A stretch of 64,000 bases of DNA from Alloyangia pacifica (lineage in GTDB: Bacteria > Pseudomonadota > Alphaproteobacteria > Rhodobacterales > Rhodobacteraceae), in assembly GCF_020524285.1 (NCBI RefSeq), contig NZ_JAIVKX010000006.1:1-64000 (forward strand). The letters are read 5' to 3'. The translations under genes and the position numbers were made by a program. This document shows, in pieces, positions 56,827-64,000 of this stretch (its first letter is position 1; each line of letters starts with the position of its first letter). The notes under the pieces were generated by a model that made no database searches, was not told the origin of the DNA, and saw nothing but the letters and a program-made list of their open reading frames with translations.

Positions 56827-57386
56827 CCGATCTTGCCCCTCCCGCCGCCGGGGTTCCGGCGCTGCTTTTTCAGTTGGACCGCGCCGAGGCGGCGATGACC
56901 GCACGCGCGCCCGCGGTGCTCGGTCTCACCGGCCGGATCGTCTTTGCCGCCACGCTCGCCGGGTTCTTCTGGTCCTCGGCGCTGACCAAGATCGACAGCT
57001 TCGGCCTGTCGCTGAACGCCTATGCGCAGATCTTCCCCCGCGCCATGGAGGCGGCAGGCTACGACGCCGGCCAGCTCGGCTTCTTCGCGCACCTGGTGGT
57101 CGCCGCGGGCACTGCCGCCGAGTTCGTGCTGCCGCTGCTCCTGATCCTCGGGCTCTTCACCCGTCTTGCGGCGCTCGGCATGATCGGCTTCCTGCTGGTG
57201 GTGAGCCTGACCGACATCCTCGGCCATGGCGTCGACGCCACGGCCATCGGCGCGCTCTTCGACCGACAGCCCGACGCGCCGATCCTCGACCAGCGGCTGC
57301 TCTGGGGCTTCGTGATGGTGGTGCTGGTGTTCACCGGCGGCGGGGCGCTTTCGCTCGACCGCTGGCTGCGCCGCCGCCTCGGCTGA
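56823..57386 (+). CDS. DoxX-family membrane protein
   Basis: 187-aa inner-membrane protein with four or five helices of the DoxX type (IVFAATLAGFFWSSALTKIDSF; HLVVAAGTAAEFVLPLLLILGLFTR). It is regularly the last gene of bufferin operons; a redox role in quinone or disulfide handling has been proposed for the family. It faces the M48 protease gene 6 bp away. Confidence 0.9.
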   Translation: MTDLAPPAAGVPALLFQLDRAEAAMTARAPAVLGLTGRIVFAATLAGFFWSSALTKIDSFGLSLNAYAQIFPRAMEAAGYDAGQLGFFAHLVVAAGTAAEFVLPLLLILGLFTRLAALGMIGFLLVVSLTDILGHGVDATAIGALFDRQPDAPILDQRLLWGFVMVVLVFTGGGALSLDRWLRRRLG

Positions 57387-57392
57387 AACGCC

Positions 57393-58085
57393 TCAGCTCT
57401 GGACGGCGGTCCAGCGCGCCTCGAGCTGTTCCAGTGCGGCAATGCGCTCGGAGGTCTTCGGGTGCGACAGCAGCCAGGCGGGCATGCCGCGCCCTCCGCC
57501 GCCGCTCAGCTTCTCGAGCTTGGCAAAGAGCGACTTCTGCGGCGCCACGCCGATCCCCGCCTTGTGCAGCAGCGCCGCGGCATAGGCGTCGGCCTCGTAT
57601 TCGTCGCCGCGCGACAGCCGCGCCGCCAGCAGCGAGGTCAGCGCATTGGCAATCAGCGGCCCCAGACCCGGCACCAGCCGTGCCAGAACCATGACCAGCA
57701 CCGTGCGGATGGCGTTCTGACCCGAGAAGTCGATCATCCGGCGCCGCGAGTGCCCCAGCGCCACGTGGCCCAGCTCGTGGGCAATCACCGAGGACAGCTC
57801 CTCGGCGCTGACCTCGCCGGCCTTGTAGCGGTTGTAGAAGCCCCGGGTGATGAAGATCCGCCCGTCCGGTGCGGCGAGCCCGTTCACCGGCTCGATCTCG
57901 TAGATATTGACCCGAATGCGCGGCAGGTCGAGCGCCGCGGCCATCCGGTCCATCAGCGCCTTCAGCTTCGGGTCCGCCAGTTCGGTCGAGCGCGAGTCCA
58001 GTTCCCGCGCCGTGCGCCAGGCAGAGAAGCGGTAGGCGACGATGGCGTAGGCGATGGCCAGAAGGATCGGGGTGAGCTTGAGCAT
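57393..58085 (-). CDS. M48-family zinc metalloprotease
   Basis: 230-aa membrane-anchored protease. One N-terminal helix (MLKLTPILLAIAYAIVAYRF); the zinc site HELGH is in SSVIAHELGHVALGHSRRR, with the third ligand Glu in SRGDEYEADAYAA; a second hydrophobic region lies between (TVLVMVLARLVPGLGPLIANAL). It resembles HtpX-type quality-control proteases but lacks their four-helix layout. I use the ATG at 58085, directly before the helix. It may be a monocistron. Confidence 0.87.
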   Translation of the reverse strand: MLKLTPILLAIAYAIVAYRFSAWRTARELDSRSTELADPKLKALMDRMAAALDLPRIRVNIYEIEPVNGLAAPDGRIFITRGFYNRYKAGEVSAEELSSVIAHELGHVALGHSRRRMIDFSGQNAIRTVLVMVLARLVPGLGPLIANALTSLLAARLSRGDEYEADAYAAALLHKAGIGVAPQKSLFAKLEKLSGGGGRGMPAWLLSHPKTSERIAALEQLEARWTAVQS

Positions 58086-58189
58086 GGGCGAAATATGGGG
58101 GTGCGCAGGCCGCCTGCCAAGCCTTTGCAGCCGGGCGGCGAGGCGCGAAGGTAGAGAAACCCTGCCCCCTTCGTCTCTTTCCAAATACG

Positions 58190-58224
58190 CAAAACAAAAC
58201 GCCCGCCCCTCGCGGGGGCGGGCG
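58190..58224 (-). terminator. intrinsic terminator of gyrA
   Basis: A perfect 10-bp stem (58200-58209 with 58215-58224) with a 5-nt loop; on the minus strand it is followed by TTTTGTTTT. Confidence 0.9.
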
Positions 58225-58247
58225 CCGAATTCGAAGGGCGGCGGAGC

Positions 58248-61028
58248 TTACTCCTCGGAGGAGCCTTCGCCCGCGCCGTCCTCGGCGATGTCGTCGACCT
58301 CGTCCTCGTCCTGATCGGCGATCCAGGCCACCGAGACCACGGTCTCGCCCTGGCGGGTGTTGAACACCTTCACCCCGCCGGCGCTGCGCGAGCGGAAGGA
58401 GATCCCCTCGACCGGCACGCGGATCGACTGGCCGGTTGAGGTGGCGAGCATGATCTGATCGCCCATCTCGACCGGGAAGGAGGCGACGATCTCGCCGCCG
58501 CGCATGGATTTCTCCCAGGCGGTGACGCCCATGCCGCCGCGTCCGCGGATCGGGTAGTCGTGGCTTGAGGTGAGCTTGCCGAGGCCGCGCGCCGTCACCG
58601 TCAGGATCAGGTTCTCGACCGCCGACATCTCGGCATAGCGCTCGGCCGGCAGCAGGCTGTCGGCATTGCCCTCTTCCTCATCCGAGGCCTCGGCATCATC
58701 GGCGATGCCGGCCATCGCGCGGCGCATCTTGAGGTAGGAGGCGCGTTCGTCCGAATCCGCCTCGAAGTGGCGGATCACCGACATCGACACGACCTCGTCG
58801 CCGTTGGTCAGCTTGACGCCGCGCACGCCGGTGGAGTTGCGCGAGTTGAACACCCGCACGTCGGTCACCGGGAAGCGGATGGCGCGGCCGGAGTCGGTCA
58901 CCAGCATCACGTCGTCGTCTTCCGAGCAGATGCGGGCGTTGATCAGGCGGGTGTTCTCGTCCTCGCCCTCGAATTTCATCGCGATCTTGCCGTTGCGCAT
59001 GACATTGGTGAAATCGGACAGGCGGTTGCGGCGCACCGAGCCCTTGGACGTCGCGAAGACGATCTGCAGATCGTCCCACTCATCCTCGGCGCGGTCGACC
59101 GGCATGATCGCCGCCACCGAGACCCCCTGCGGGATCGGCAGGATGTTGACGATGGCCTTGCCCTTGGAGGTGCGGCCGCCCTGCGGCAGGCGCCAGCACT
59201 TGAGCTTGTAGGCCATGCCCTCGGTGGTGAAGAACAGCAGCTGCGTGTGGGTGTTGGCCACGAAGAGCTGGGTGACCACGTCGTCTTCCTTCAGACCGCC
59301 GCCAGACAGCCCCTTGCCGCCGCGCTTCTGGGCGCGGAAGTCGGCGAGCGGGGTGCGCTTGATGTAGCCGGACTGGGTGACGGTGACCACCATGTCCTCG
59401 CGCTCGATCAGGTCCTCGTCGTCCATGTCGCCGGCCCAGTCGACGATCTCGGTGCGGCGCGGCACGGCGAACTGCTCCCTCACCGCGATCATCTCGTTGG
59501 AGATGATCTCGAGGATACGCTCGCGCGAGCCGAGGATCTCGAGGTATTCCTTGATCTTGCCGGCCAGCTCTTCGAGCTCGTCGGTGACCTCTTTCACGCC
59601 CAGCTGGGTCAGGCGCTGCAGGCGCAGCTCGAGGATGGCCCGGGCCTGCGTTTCGGACAGGTTGTAGGTCCCGTCGTCGTTCATCGTGTGGGTCGGATCG
59701 TCGATCAGCCGGATGAAGGGCGCGATCTCCTCGGCCGGCCAGCGCCGGGTCATCAGCTTCTCGCGCGCCTCGGCGGCATCGGCCGAGCTGCGGATCGTCG
59801 CCACGACCTCGTCGACGTTGGCCACGGCGACCGCAAGGCCGCAGAGCACGTGGCTGCGCTCGCGCGCCTTGTTCAGCAGGAAGGCGGTGCGCCGCGCGAT
59901 CACGTCCTCGCGGAAGTCGAGGAAGGCGGTCAGGAAGGTGCGCAGGGTCAGCTGCTCGGGCTTGCCGCCGTTCAGCGCCAGCATGTTGCAGCCGAAGCTG
60001 ACCTGCATCGGGGTGAAGCGGAAGAGCTGGTTGAGCACCACCTCGGCGGTGGCGTCACGCTTGAGCTCGACCACCACGCGCACGCCCGAACGGTCCGACT
60101 CGTCCTGCACGTGGGCGATGCCCTCGATCTTCTTCTCGCGCACGCATTCGGCGATGCGCTCGATCATCGTCGCCTTGTTCACCTGGTAGGGGATCTCGTC
60201 GATGACGATGGCATAGCGGTCGCGGCGCAGCTCCTCGATGCGGGTCTTGGCGCGGATGATCACCGAGCCGCGGCCCTCGAGATAGGCCTTGCGCGCGCCG
60301 GAGCGGCCGAGGATCACGCCGCCCGTCGGGAAATCGGGGGCCGGGATGTAGTCGATCAGCTGCTCGGACGAGAGATCCGGGTTCTCGATCAGCGCCAGCG
60401 TCGCGTCGATCACCTCGCCGAGGTTGTGCGGCGGGATGCGGGTCGCCATGCCGACGGCGATGCCCTCGGCGCCGTTGACCAGCACGTTGGGATAGCGCGC
60501 GGGCAGGACGACCGGCTCGTTGCGCTCGTTGGCGTAGTTGGGAACGAAGTCCACCGTGCCCTTCTCGATGTCCTCGAGCAGGGCTTCGGCGGTGCGGTCG
60601 AGCCGCGCCTCGGTGTAACGGTAGGCGGCGGGCGGATCGCCGTCCATCGAGCCGAAGTTGCCCTGACCGTCGATCAGCGGCAGCGACATCGAGAAGTCCT
60701 GCGCCATGCGGACCAGCGCGTCATAGACCGCCGAGTCGCCGTGCGGGTGATAGCGGCCCATCACGTCGCCGACGGCGGTGGCGCACTTGCGGTAGGACTT
60801 GGACTTGGTCTGCCCGTTCTCCCAGAGCGTGTAGAGAATGCGCCGATGCACAGGTTTTAGGCCGTCGCGCAGATCGGGAATCGCGCGGCTGACGATGACG
60901 CTCATGGCGTAGTCGAGGTAGCTCGACTTCATCTCGTCGATGATCGAGATCACCGGGCCACCATGACCGCTCCGCTCGGGACGCGGAGATTCTTCTTCGT
61001 TTTCGGGGGTTTCCGGCGTGTCGGTCAC
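58248..61028 (-). CDS. gyrA: DNA gyrase subunit A
   Basis: 926-aa type II topoisomerase subunit. The breakage-reunion domain has the active Tyr at 138 ([10 protein letters not shown]). The quinolone-resistance region reads [19 protein letters not shown] with Ser99 and Asp103 at the E. coli Ser83/Asp87 places, so it has the sensitive-type residues. The C-terminal beta-pinwheel contains the GyrA box as QKRGGKG. An acidic insert ([12 protein letters not shown]) lies between blades, and a very acidic tail ends the protein. The start seems to be GTG. A strong terminator follows. Confidence 0.96.
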   Translation of the reverse strand: MTDTPETPENEEESPRPERSGHGGPVISIIDEMKSSYLDYAMSVIVSRAIPDLRDGLKPVHRRILYTLWENGQTKSKSYRKCATAVGDVMGRYHPHGDSAVYDALVRMAQDFSMSLPLIDGQGNFGSMDGDPPAAYRYTEARLDRTAEALLEDIEKGTVDFVPNYANERNEPVVLPARYPNVLVNGAEGIAVGMATRIPPHNLGEVIDATLALIENPDLSSEQLIDYIPAPDFPTGGVILGRSGARKAYLEGRGSVIIRAKTRIEELRRDRYAIVIDEIPYQVNKATMIERIAECVREKKIEGIAHVQDESDRSGVRVVVELKRDATAEVVLNQLFRFTPMQVSFGCNMLALNGGKPEQLTLRTFLTAFLDFREDVIARRTAFLLNKARERSHVLCGLAVAVANVDEVVATIRSSADAAEAREKLMTRRWPAEEIAPFIRLIDDPTHTMNDDGTYNLSETQARAILELRLQRLTQLGVKEVTDELEELAGKIKEYLEILGSRERILEIISNEMIAVREQFAVPRRTEIVDWAGDMDDEDLIEREDMVVTVTQSGYIKRTPLADFRAQKRGGKGLSGGGLKEDDVVTQLFVANTHTQLLFFTTEGMAYKLKCWRLPQGGRTSKGKAIVNILPIPQGVSVAAIMPVDRAEDEWDDLQIVFATSKGSVRRNRLSDFTNVMRNGKIAMKFEGEDENTRLINARICSEDDDVMLVTDSGRAIRFPVTDVRVFNSRNSTGVRGVKLTNGDEVVSMSVIRHFEADSDERASYLKMRRAMAGIADDAEASDEEEGNADSLLPAERYAEMSAVENLILTVTARGLGKLTSSHDYPIRGRGGMGVTAWEKSMRGGEIVASFPVEMGDQIMLATSTGQSIRVPVEGISFRSRSAGGVKVFNTRQGETVVSVAWIADQDEDEVDDIAEDGAGEGSSEE

Positions 61029-61053
61029 GTTGCTCGCCTGTCCGTGCTGTCTC

Positions 61054-61078
61054 TATATGTAGTTGGGACTACCTATAT
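61054..61078. promoter_or_regulatory. inverted repeat upstream of gyrA
   Basis: TATATGTAGT-TGGG-ACTACCTATAT: the core GTAGT/ACTAC (61059-61063 with 61068-61072) is perfect and the arms are nearly so. It lies 26 bp before the gyrA start in the region shared with usg, and overlaps the likely -10. It may be an operator or a supercoiling-sensitive promoter element. Confidence 0.45.
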
Positions 61079-61219
61079 CAGAGGCTAGGTATTGGGCGCA
61101 ATGGCGGCGGTCGGCGATTTCTGGCAGCCACCTCGATGTGTGGCTAACATGCTGTTTTATTTGAAAACTAACCCGGCTTTCGGCAGCCTTGTTACATGGT
61201 TGTCACGCGAGGTAAAGCG

Positions 61220-61489
61220 ATGGAAGAGACTCCCACCGAACTCATGCTGAAGGGCTACGGGCTGACCACGGCGGAGTTCTTCTACCGCATGCCCGACTAC
61301 CGCAACGTGCTGAACACCTTCGTCTGGCAGGACTACGACCTAGCGCCGGACCATCCGCGGCTCTTCAAGTTCATCGAGTTCTGGCAGGAGGAGATCGAGG
61401 GGCCGCTGCACTCGGTGCGCTTCACCCATCGCAAGATGATCTCGGCCGGGGAGTGGCGGCAGGTGGTGGGCGAGTTCCGCTACCACTAA
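61220..61489 (+). CDS. usg: Usg family protein
   Basis: 89-aa protein of the alphaproteobacterial Usg family, function unknown. Family core: LKGYGLTTAEFFYRMPDY, FVWQDYDLAPDHPRL, FIEFWQEEIEGPLHSVRF, EWRQVVGEFRYH. An in-frame ATG at 61196 also exists, but the one at 61220 has a GAGGT site at good spacing and gives normal length. Followed by a strong terminator. Confidence 0.88.
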   Translation: MEETPTELMLKGYGLTTAEFFYRMPDYRNVLNTFVWQDYDLAPDHPRLFKFIEFWQEEIEGPLHSVRFTHRKMISAGEWRQVVGEFRYH

Positions 61490-61546
61490 GGCCGCGCGTG
61501 CGGCGCCTCCGCATCATGCGTATTGGGAAAGAGAAGAAGAACGAAA

Positions 61547-61588
61547 GAAGACGGGCCCGCGCCGGGAGGCTGGGCCCGTCTTCTTTTT
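61547..61588 (+). terminator. intrinsic terminator after usg
   Basis: A perfect 12-bp stem (61547-61558 with 61572-61583), 13-nt loop, then TTTTT. Confidence 0.9.
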
Positions 61589-61684
61589 CGAAGTCCGCCG
61601 GTATGAAATTCGCGGAGGGGACGTCGCGCATAGAAGAGGGAGCCGCGCCCACTCATGTTCCGGTGCGGGACCCCGGCGTTGCGA

Positions 61685-62248
61685 TCAGGGAATGATCCGC
61701 GTGTATTTCACGCCCTCCAGCGTCGCGCCCATGTGCAGGCCCGACTTGCCGAAGATCACCGCGATGATCGGTGCGAGCGAGGTGGTGGTCTCGGCCGCCA
61801 GCGTCTCGCCGCCCTCGGGGATGGCGTATTCGATATTGGCGCCCGCGGCCCAGCCCGGCGAGCGGCGGAAGTTGCTGAGCGCGTCCTGGGTCATGAAGAA
61901 CAGCACGTGCGCGTACTGCTGCGCGCCGATCTGCAGGCCGCCAGAGCCCTTCACCACCGAGTAGTAGTCCACCGTGGCGTTGTTCACCTTCAGCGCGCCG
62001 CGGCCATAGGCGCCGCCGAGCCCGAGGCCGGCCTCGGTGATCAGCGGCATGACCAGCATGCCGGCGGATTTCGCCGCGAGGTCGCGGGTGCCGGGATACT
62101 GCGCGTACATCTGGTTCACGGTGGCGTTCACCCGCGCGTCGATGGTCTGCGCGTTGCTGGTGCCCACGCCGTTGCCGCAGGCGGCGAGCGCGCCCGTCGC
62201 GCCGAGCGCGCCAAGGGTCAGGAGGAGTCCCCGTCGATTGTAGGTCAT
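61685..62248 (-). CDS. SYLF/YSC84-domain lipoprotein
   Basis: 187-aa probable lipoprotein: basic start MTYNRR, hydrophobic stretch and a lipobox ending LAAC (Cys24). The rest is a SYLF (Ysc84) lipid-binding domain with KSAGMLVMPLITEAGLGLGGAYGRGAL, DYYSVVKGSGGLQIGAQQ and a FFMTQDALSNFRRS helix. Family members bind phosphoinositides in eukaryotes; the bacterial role is unknown. Monocistronic, in the outer envelope by prediction. Confidence 0.87.
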   Translation of the reverse strand: MTYNRRGLLLTLGALGATGALAACGNGVGTSNAQTIDARVNATVNQMYAQYPGTRDLAAKSAGMLVMPLITEAGLGLGGAYGRGALKVNNATVDYYSVVKGSGGLQIGAQQYAHVLFFMTQDALSNFRRSPGWAAGANIEYAIPEGGETLAAETTTSLAPIIAVIFGKSGLHMGATLEGVKYTRIIP

Positions 62249-62389
62249 TCTGCTCTATCCTCGTCGATGTCCGGGCGTCCGTGACGGCCCATGCCTGTGT
62301 GTCCGACTTTTCCGCCGGTTATTCGGGCTCACTATAGGCAGGCAGGCGCGGGCTGTCACTAGATCAAGCGCGCAGACCGCGGTCCCGCG

Positions 62390-63400
62390 CTATGCGTTGA
62401 GCAGCCGTGCCGCCGCCGGGGCGAAATAGGTCAGAACCCCGTCGCATCCAGCGCGCTTGAAGGCGGTGAGGCTTTCCAGCATGACCTTGTCGCGGTCCAG
62501 CCAGCCGTTCTCGAAGGCCCCGGCGAGCATCGCGTATTCGCCCGACACCTGGTAGGCGAAGGTCGGCGCGCCGAACATCTCCTTGGCACGGCGGCAGATG
62601 TCGAGATAGGGCATGCCCGGCTTGACCATGATCATGTCGGCGCCCTCCTGCAGGTCGCGCTCGATCAGCCGCATCGCCTCGTCGGAATTGCCCGGCTGCA
62701 TCTGGTAGGTCTGCTTGTCGCCGCCCATGGTGCCCTTGAGCGCGCCCGAGGCGCCCACCGCGTCGCGGAACGGACCGTAGAAGCCCGAGGCGTATTTCGC
62801 CGCGTAGCTCAGCAGCAGGACATTGTGGAAGCCCTCGGCCTCCAGCGCCGCGCGGATCGCGCCGATGCGCCCGTCCATCATGTCCGACGGGCCGATGATA
62901 TCCGCCCCGGCGCGGGCCTGGCTCAGCGCCTGCTTGACCAGCGCCTCGACGGTGCGGTCGTTGACGATCTCGCCGTTCTCGATGAAGCCGTCATGGCCGG
63001 TGATGTTGTAGGGGTCGAGCGCCACGTCGGTCATCACCGCGATGTCGGGCACGGCCTCCTTGATGGCGCGGGTGGCGCGATTGCTGAGGTTCTCGGGGTT
63101 CCAGGCCTCGGCGCAATCCTCGGTCTTCTTCGAGGCATCGGTGTAGGGAAAGAGGCAGATCGCCGGGATTCCAAGCGTATGCGCTTCGCGCGCCGCCTCG
63201 ACCACCTTGTCCACCGACAGCCGGTTTACCCCGGGCATCGAGGCGATGGGCTCGACGATCCCCTCGCCGTCGCGCACGAAGACCGGCCAGATGAAATCGC
63301 CCGGGGTCAGCAGCGTCTGCTGGGTCAGCGCGCGGATCGCGGGGGACGTGCGCAGGCGGCGCAAACGTGTGGCAGGAAAGGCGGATATCACGGGTTTCAT
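62390..63400 (-). CDS. hemB: delta-aminolevulinic acid dehydratase (porphobilinogen synthase)
   Basis: 336-aa enzyme joining two 5-aminolevulinates to porphobilinogen for heme and related tetrapyrroles. Schiff-base lysines sit in LLSYAAKYASGFYGPF and MIMVKPGMPYLDI. At the zinc site of mammalian enzymes this protein has DVALDPYNITGHDGFI (Asp-rich) instead of CxCxC, so it is of the non-zinc, magnesium or metal-independent type. The ATG at 63400 gives standard length. Confidence 0.96.
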   Translation of the reverse strand: MKPVISAFPATRLRRLRTSPAIRALTQQTLLTPGDFIWPVFVRDGEGIVEPIASMPGVNRLSVDKVVEAAREAHTLGIPAICLFPYTDASKKTEDCAEAWNPENLSNRATRAIKEAVPDIAVMTDVALDPYNITGHDGFIENGEIVNDRTVEALVKQALSQARAGADIIGPSDMMDGRIGAIRAALEAEGFHNVLLLSYAAKYASGFYGPFRDAVGASGALKGTMGGDKQTYQMQPGNSDEAMRLIERDLQEGADMIMVKPGMPYLDICRRAKEMFGAPTFAYQVSGEYAMLAGAFENGWLDRDKVMLESLTAFKRAGCDGVLTYFAPAAARLLNA

Positions 63401-63592
63401 CGGGCGTGTCCTTCGTATCCCTTGTCAAGGTTTCCCTTGGGTGGCATGGAAAGACGCCTGTCACAAGGCCCGCCGGGGGCGCATACGCCGGGGTGCCGTA
63501 GATGTGTCTGCCGCATCGCCGGTTGGACGAAGGGCCGGGCAGGGCCGCGCGTGAGGGGCCGTCGAGGCCCCGCAGGAAAGAGTGGGAACACA

Positions 63593-64000
63593 GTGGACTG
63601 GACCGGGCTCGTTTTCGAAACCATCGACATGCGGTCGTTTTCCAACCTGTGGTTCTGGATCGCCCTGGCGGTGTTCTGGTCGAGCACCAGCCACTGGGTG
63701 CTGGGCGTGCCCTTCGACATGGTCGGACGCGCCCGCAGGCAGGGCGGCCAGGCGGCGCAGGATCTCGAGGACATGGTGCGCATCCAAATCAACCGCCGAC
63801 TTTACATCGTCGAGCAGGCGGGGCTGTGGCTGGTTGCCTTCACCGCAGCGCTGCTGGCCATGCTGGCGAGCCTCGGTTTCTGGTACGGCATCGAGCTGGC
63901 GCAGGCGCTGTTCCTGCTGGGCTGTCCCATGTCGATGGTCGGGCTGCTGAGCATTGCCACCGCCGAGCGCATCCGCGGGCAGGGGCTGACCGGCGAGGCG
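63593..64000 (+). CDS. membrane protein annotated as SufBCD-complex component (partial, 3' end missing)
   Basis: The frame is open from a GTG at 63593 to the window end (136 codons, no stop). The product starts VDWTGLVFETIDMRSFSNLW and has hydrophobic helices at about 17-37 and two more at about 80-125 (AGLWLVAFTAALLAMLASLGFWYG; ALFLLGCPMSMVGLLSIAT), with the conserved SHWVLGVPFDMVGRARRQGG loop. Rhodobacterales homologues carry the name component of SufBCD complex, although evidence for a Fe-S role is thin. The start is tentative: a GGAAAG site precedes it at long spacing. Confidence 0.72.
   Translation, partial: MDWTGLVFETIDMRSFSNLWFWIALAVFWSSTSHWVLGVPFDMVGRARRQGGQAAQDLEDMVRIQINRRLYIVEQAGLWLVAFTAALLAMLASLGFWYGIELAQALFLLGCPMSMVGLLSIATAERIRGQGLTGEA

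Overview
The window is high-GC and tightly packed, with many ATGA or TGATG stop/start overlaps. It looks like a chromosomal segment of a marine or halotolerant alphaproteobacterium, probably Rhodobacterales (Roseobacter/Salipiger-like). The reasons are the alphaproteobacterial usg gene beside gyrA, a hemB with a SufBCD-associated membrane protein, an ECF sigma/NrsF pair next to a bufferin operon, and a glucosylglycerol hydrolase. I saw no tRNA, rRNA, CRISPR array, insertion sequence or phage gene. The organism assignment is inference.

Layout. (1) 1-6.5 kb: 7Fe ferredoxin, flavin reductase-like protein, GlxA-type AraC regulator, glutathione-dependent formaldehyde dehydrogenase, aldo/keto reductase, an orphan 56-aa protein and a MgtC/DUF4010 membrane protein. 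(2) 6.4-16.7 kb, minus strand: a complete second-type rotary ATPase (N-ATPase) operon, atpDCQRBEFAG, running straight into a LOG-family protein and a P2-type cation ATPase. (3) 16.9-21.5 kb: a tandem SpoIIAA-like protein, CbpA/CbpM chaperone pair and PEP synthase, with an FNR-like box between cbpA and ppsA.

(4) 21.6-44.1 kb: a 22-kb amino-sugar catabolic island. It has a CUT1 ABC importer, NagA, ROK kinase, NagB, RidA, a GMC oxidoreductase, two Gfo/Idh proteins, two TIM-barrel sugar isomerases, a DSD1-type PLP enzyme, an NTF2-like protein, CutC, an MFS transporter, two M81 (MlrC-like) hydrolases, an SDR and an RpiR regulator. Each of its four divergent promoter regions contains one or more copies of an AT-rich near-palindrome (GAAAATCAATTTC and variants). 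One of these lies at the rpiR promoter itself, so a single RpiR regulon is the simplest reading. The mix of classical Nag enzymes with oxidoreductases and isomerases suggests an oxidative route for unusual amino-sugar glycosides or amino acid-linked sugars. This is the best candidate for an undescribed system in the window.

(5) 44.2-53.2 kb: RsgA, a DUF2182/DUF1326 pair, a bactofilin-like membrane protein, glycogen branching enzyme, glucosylglycerol hydrolase and a small exported protein. (6) 53.5-57.4 kb: NrsF and its ECF sigma factor, divergent from bufA-bufB-bufC-doxX, a copper-linked MNIO RiPP (bufferin) operon. Both divergent promoters match GTAACA-N16-CGAA/CGTA. (7) 57.4-64 kb: M48 protease, GyrA, Usg, a SYLF lipoprotein, HemB, and a membrane protein cut by the window end.
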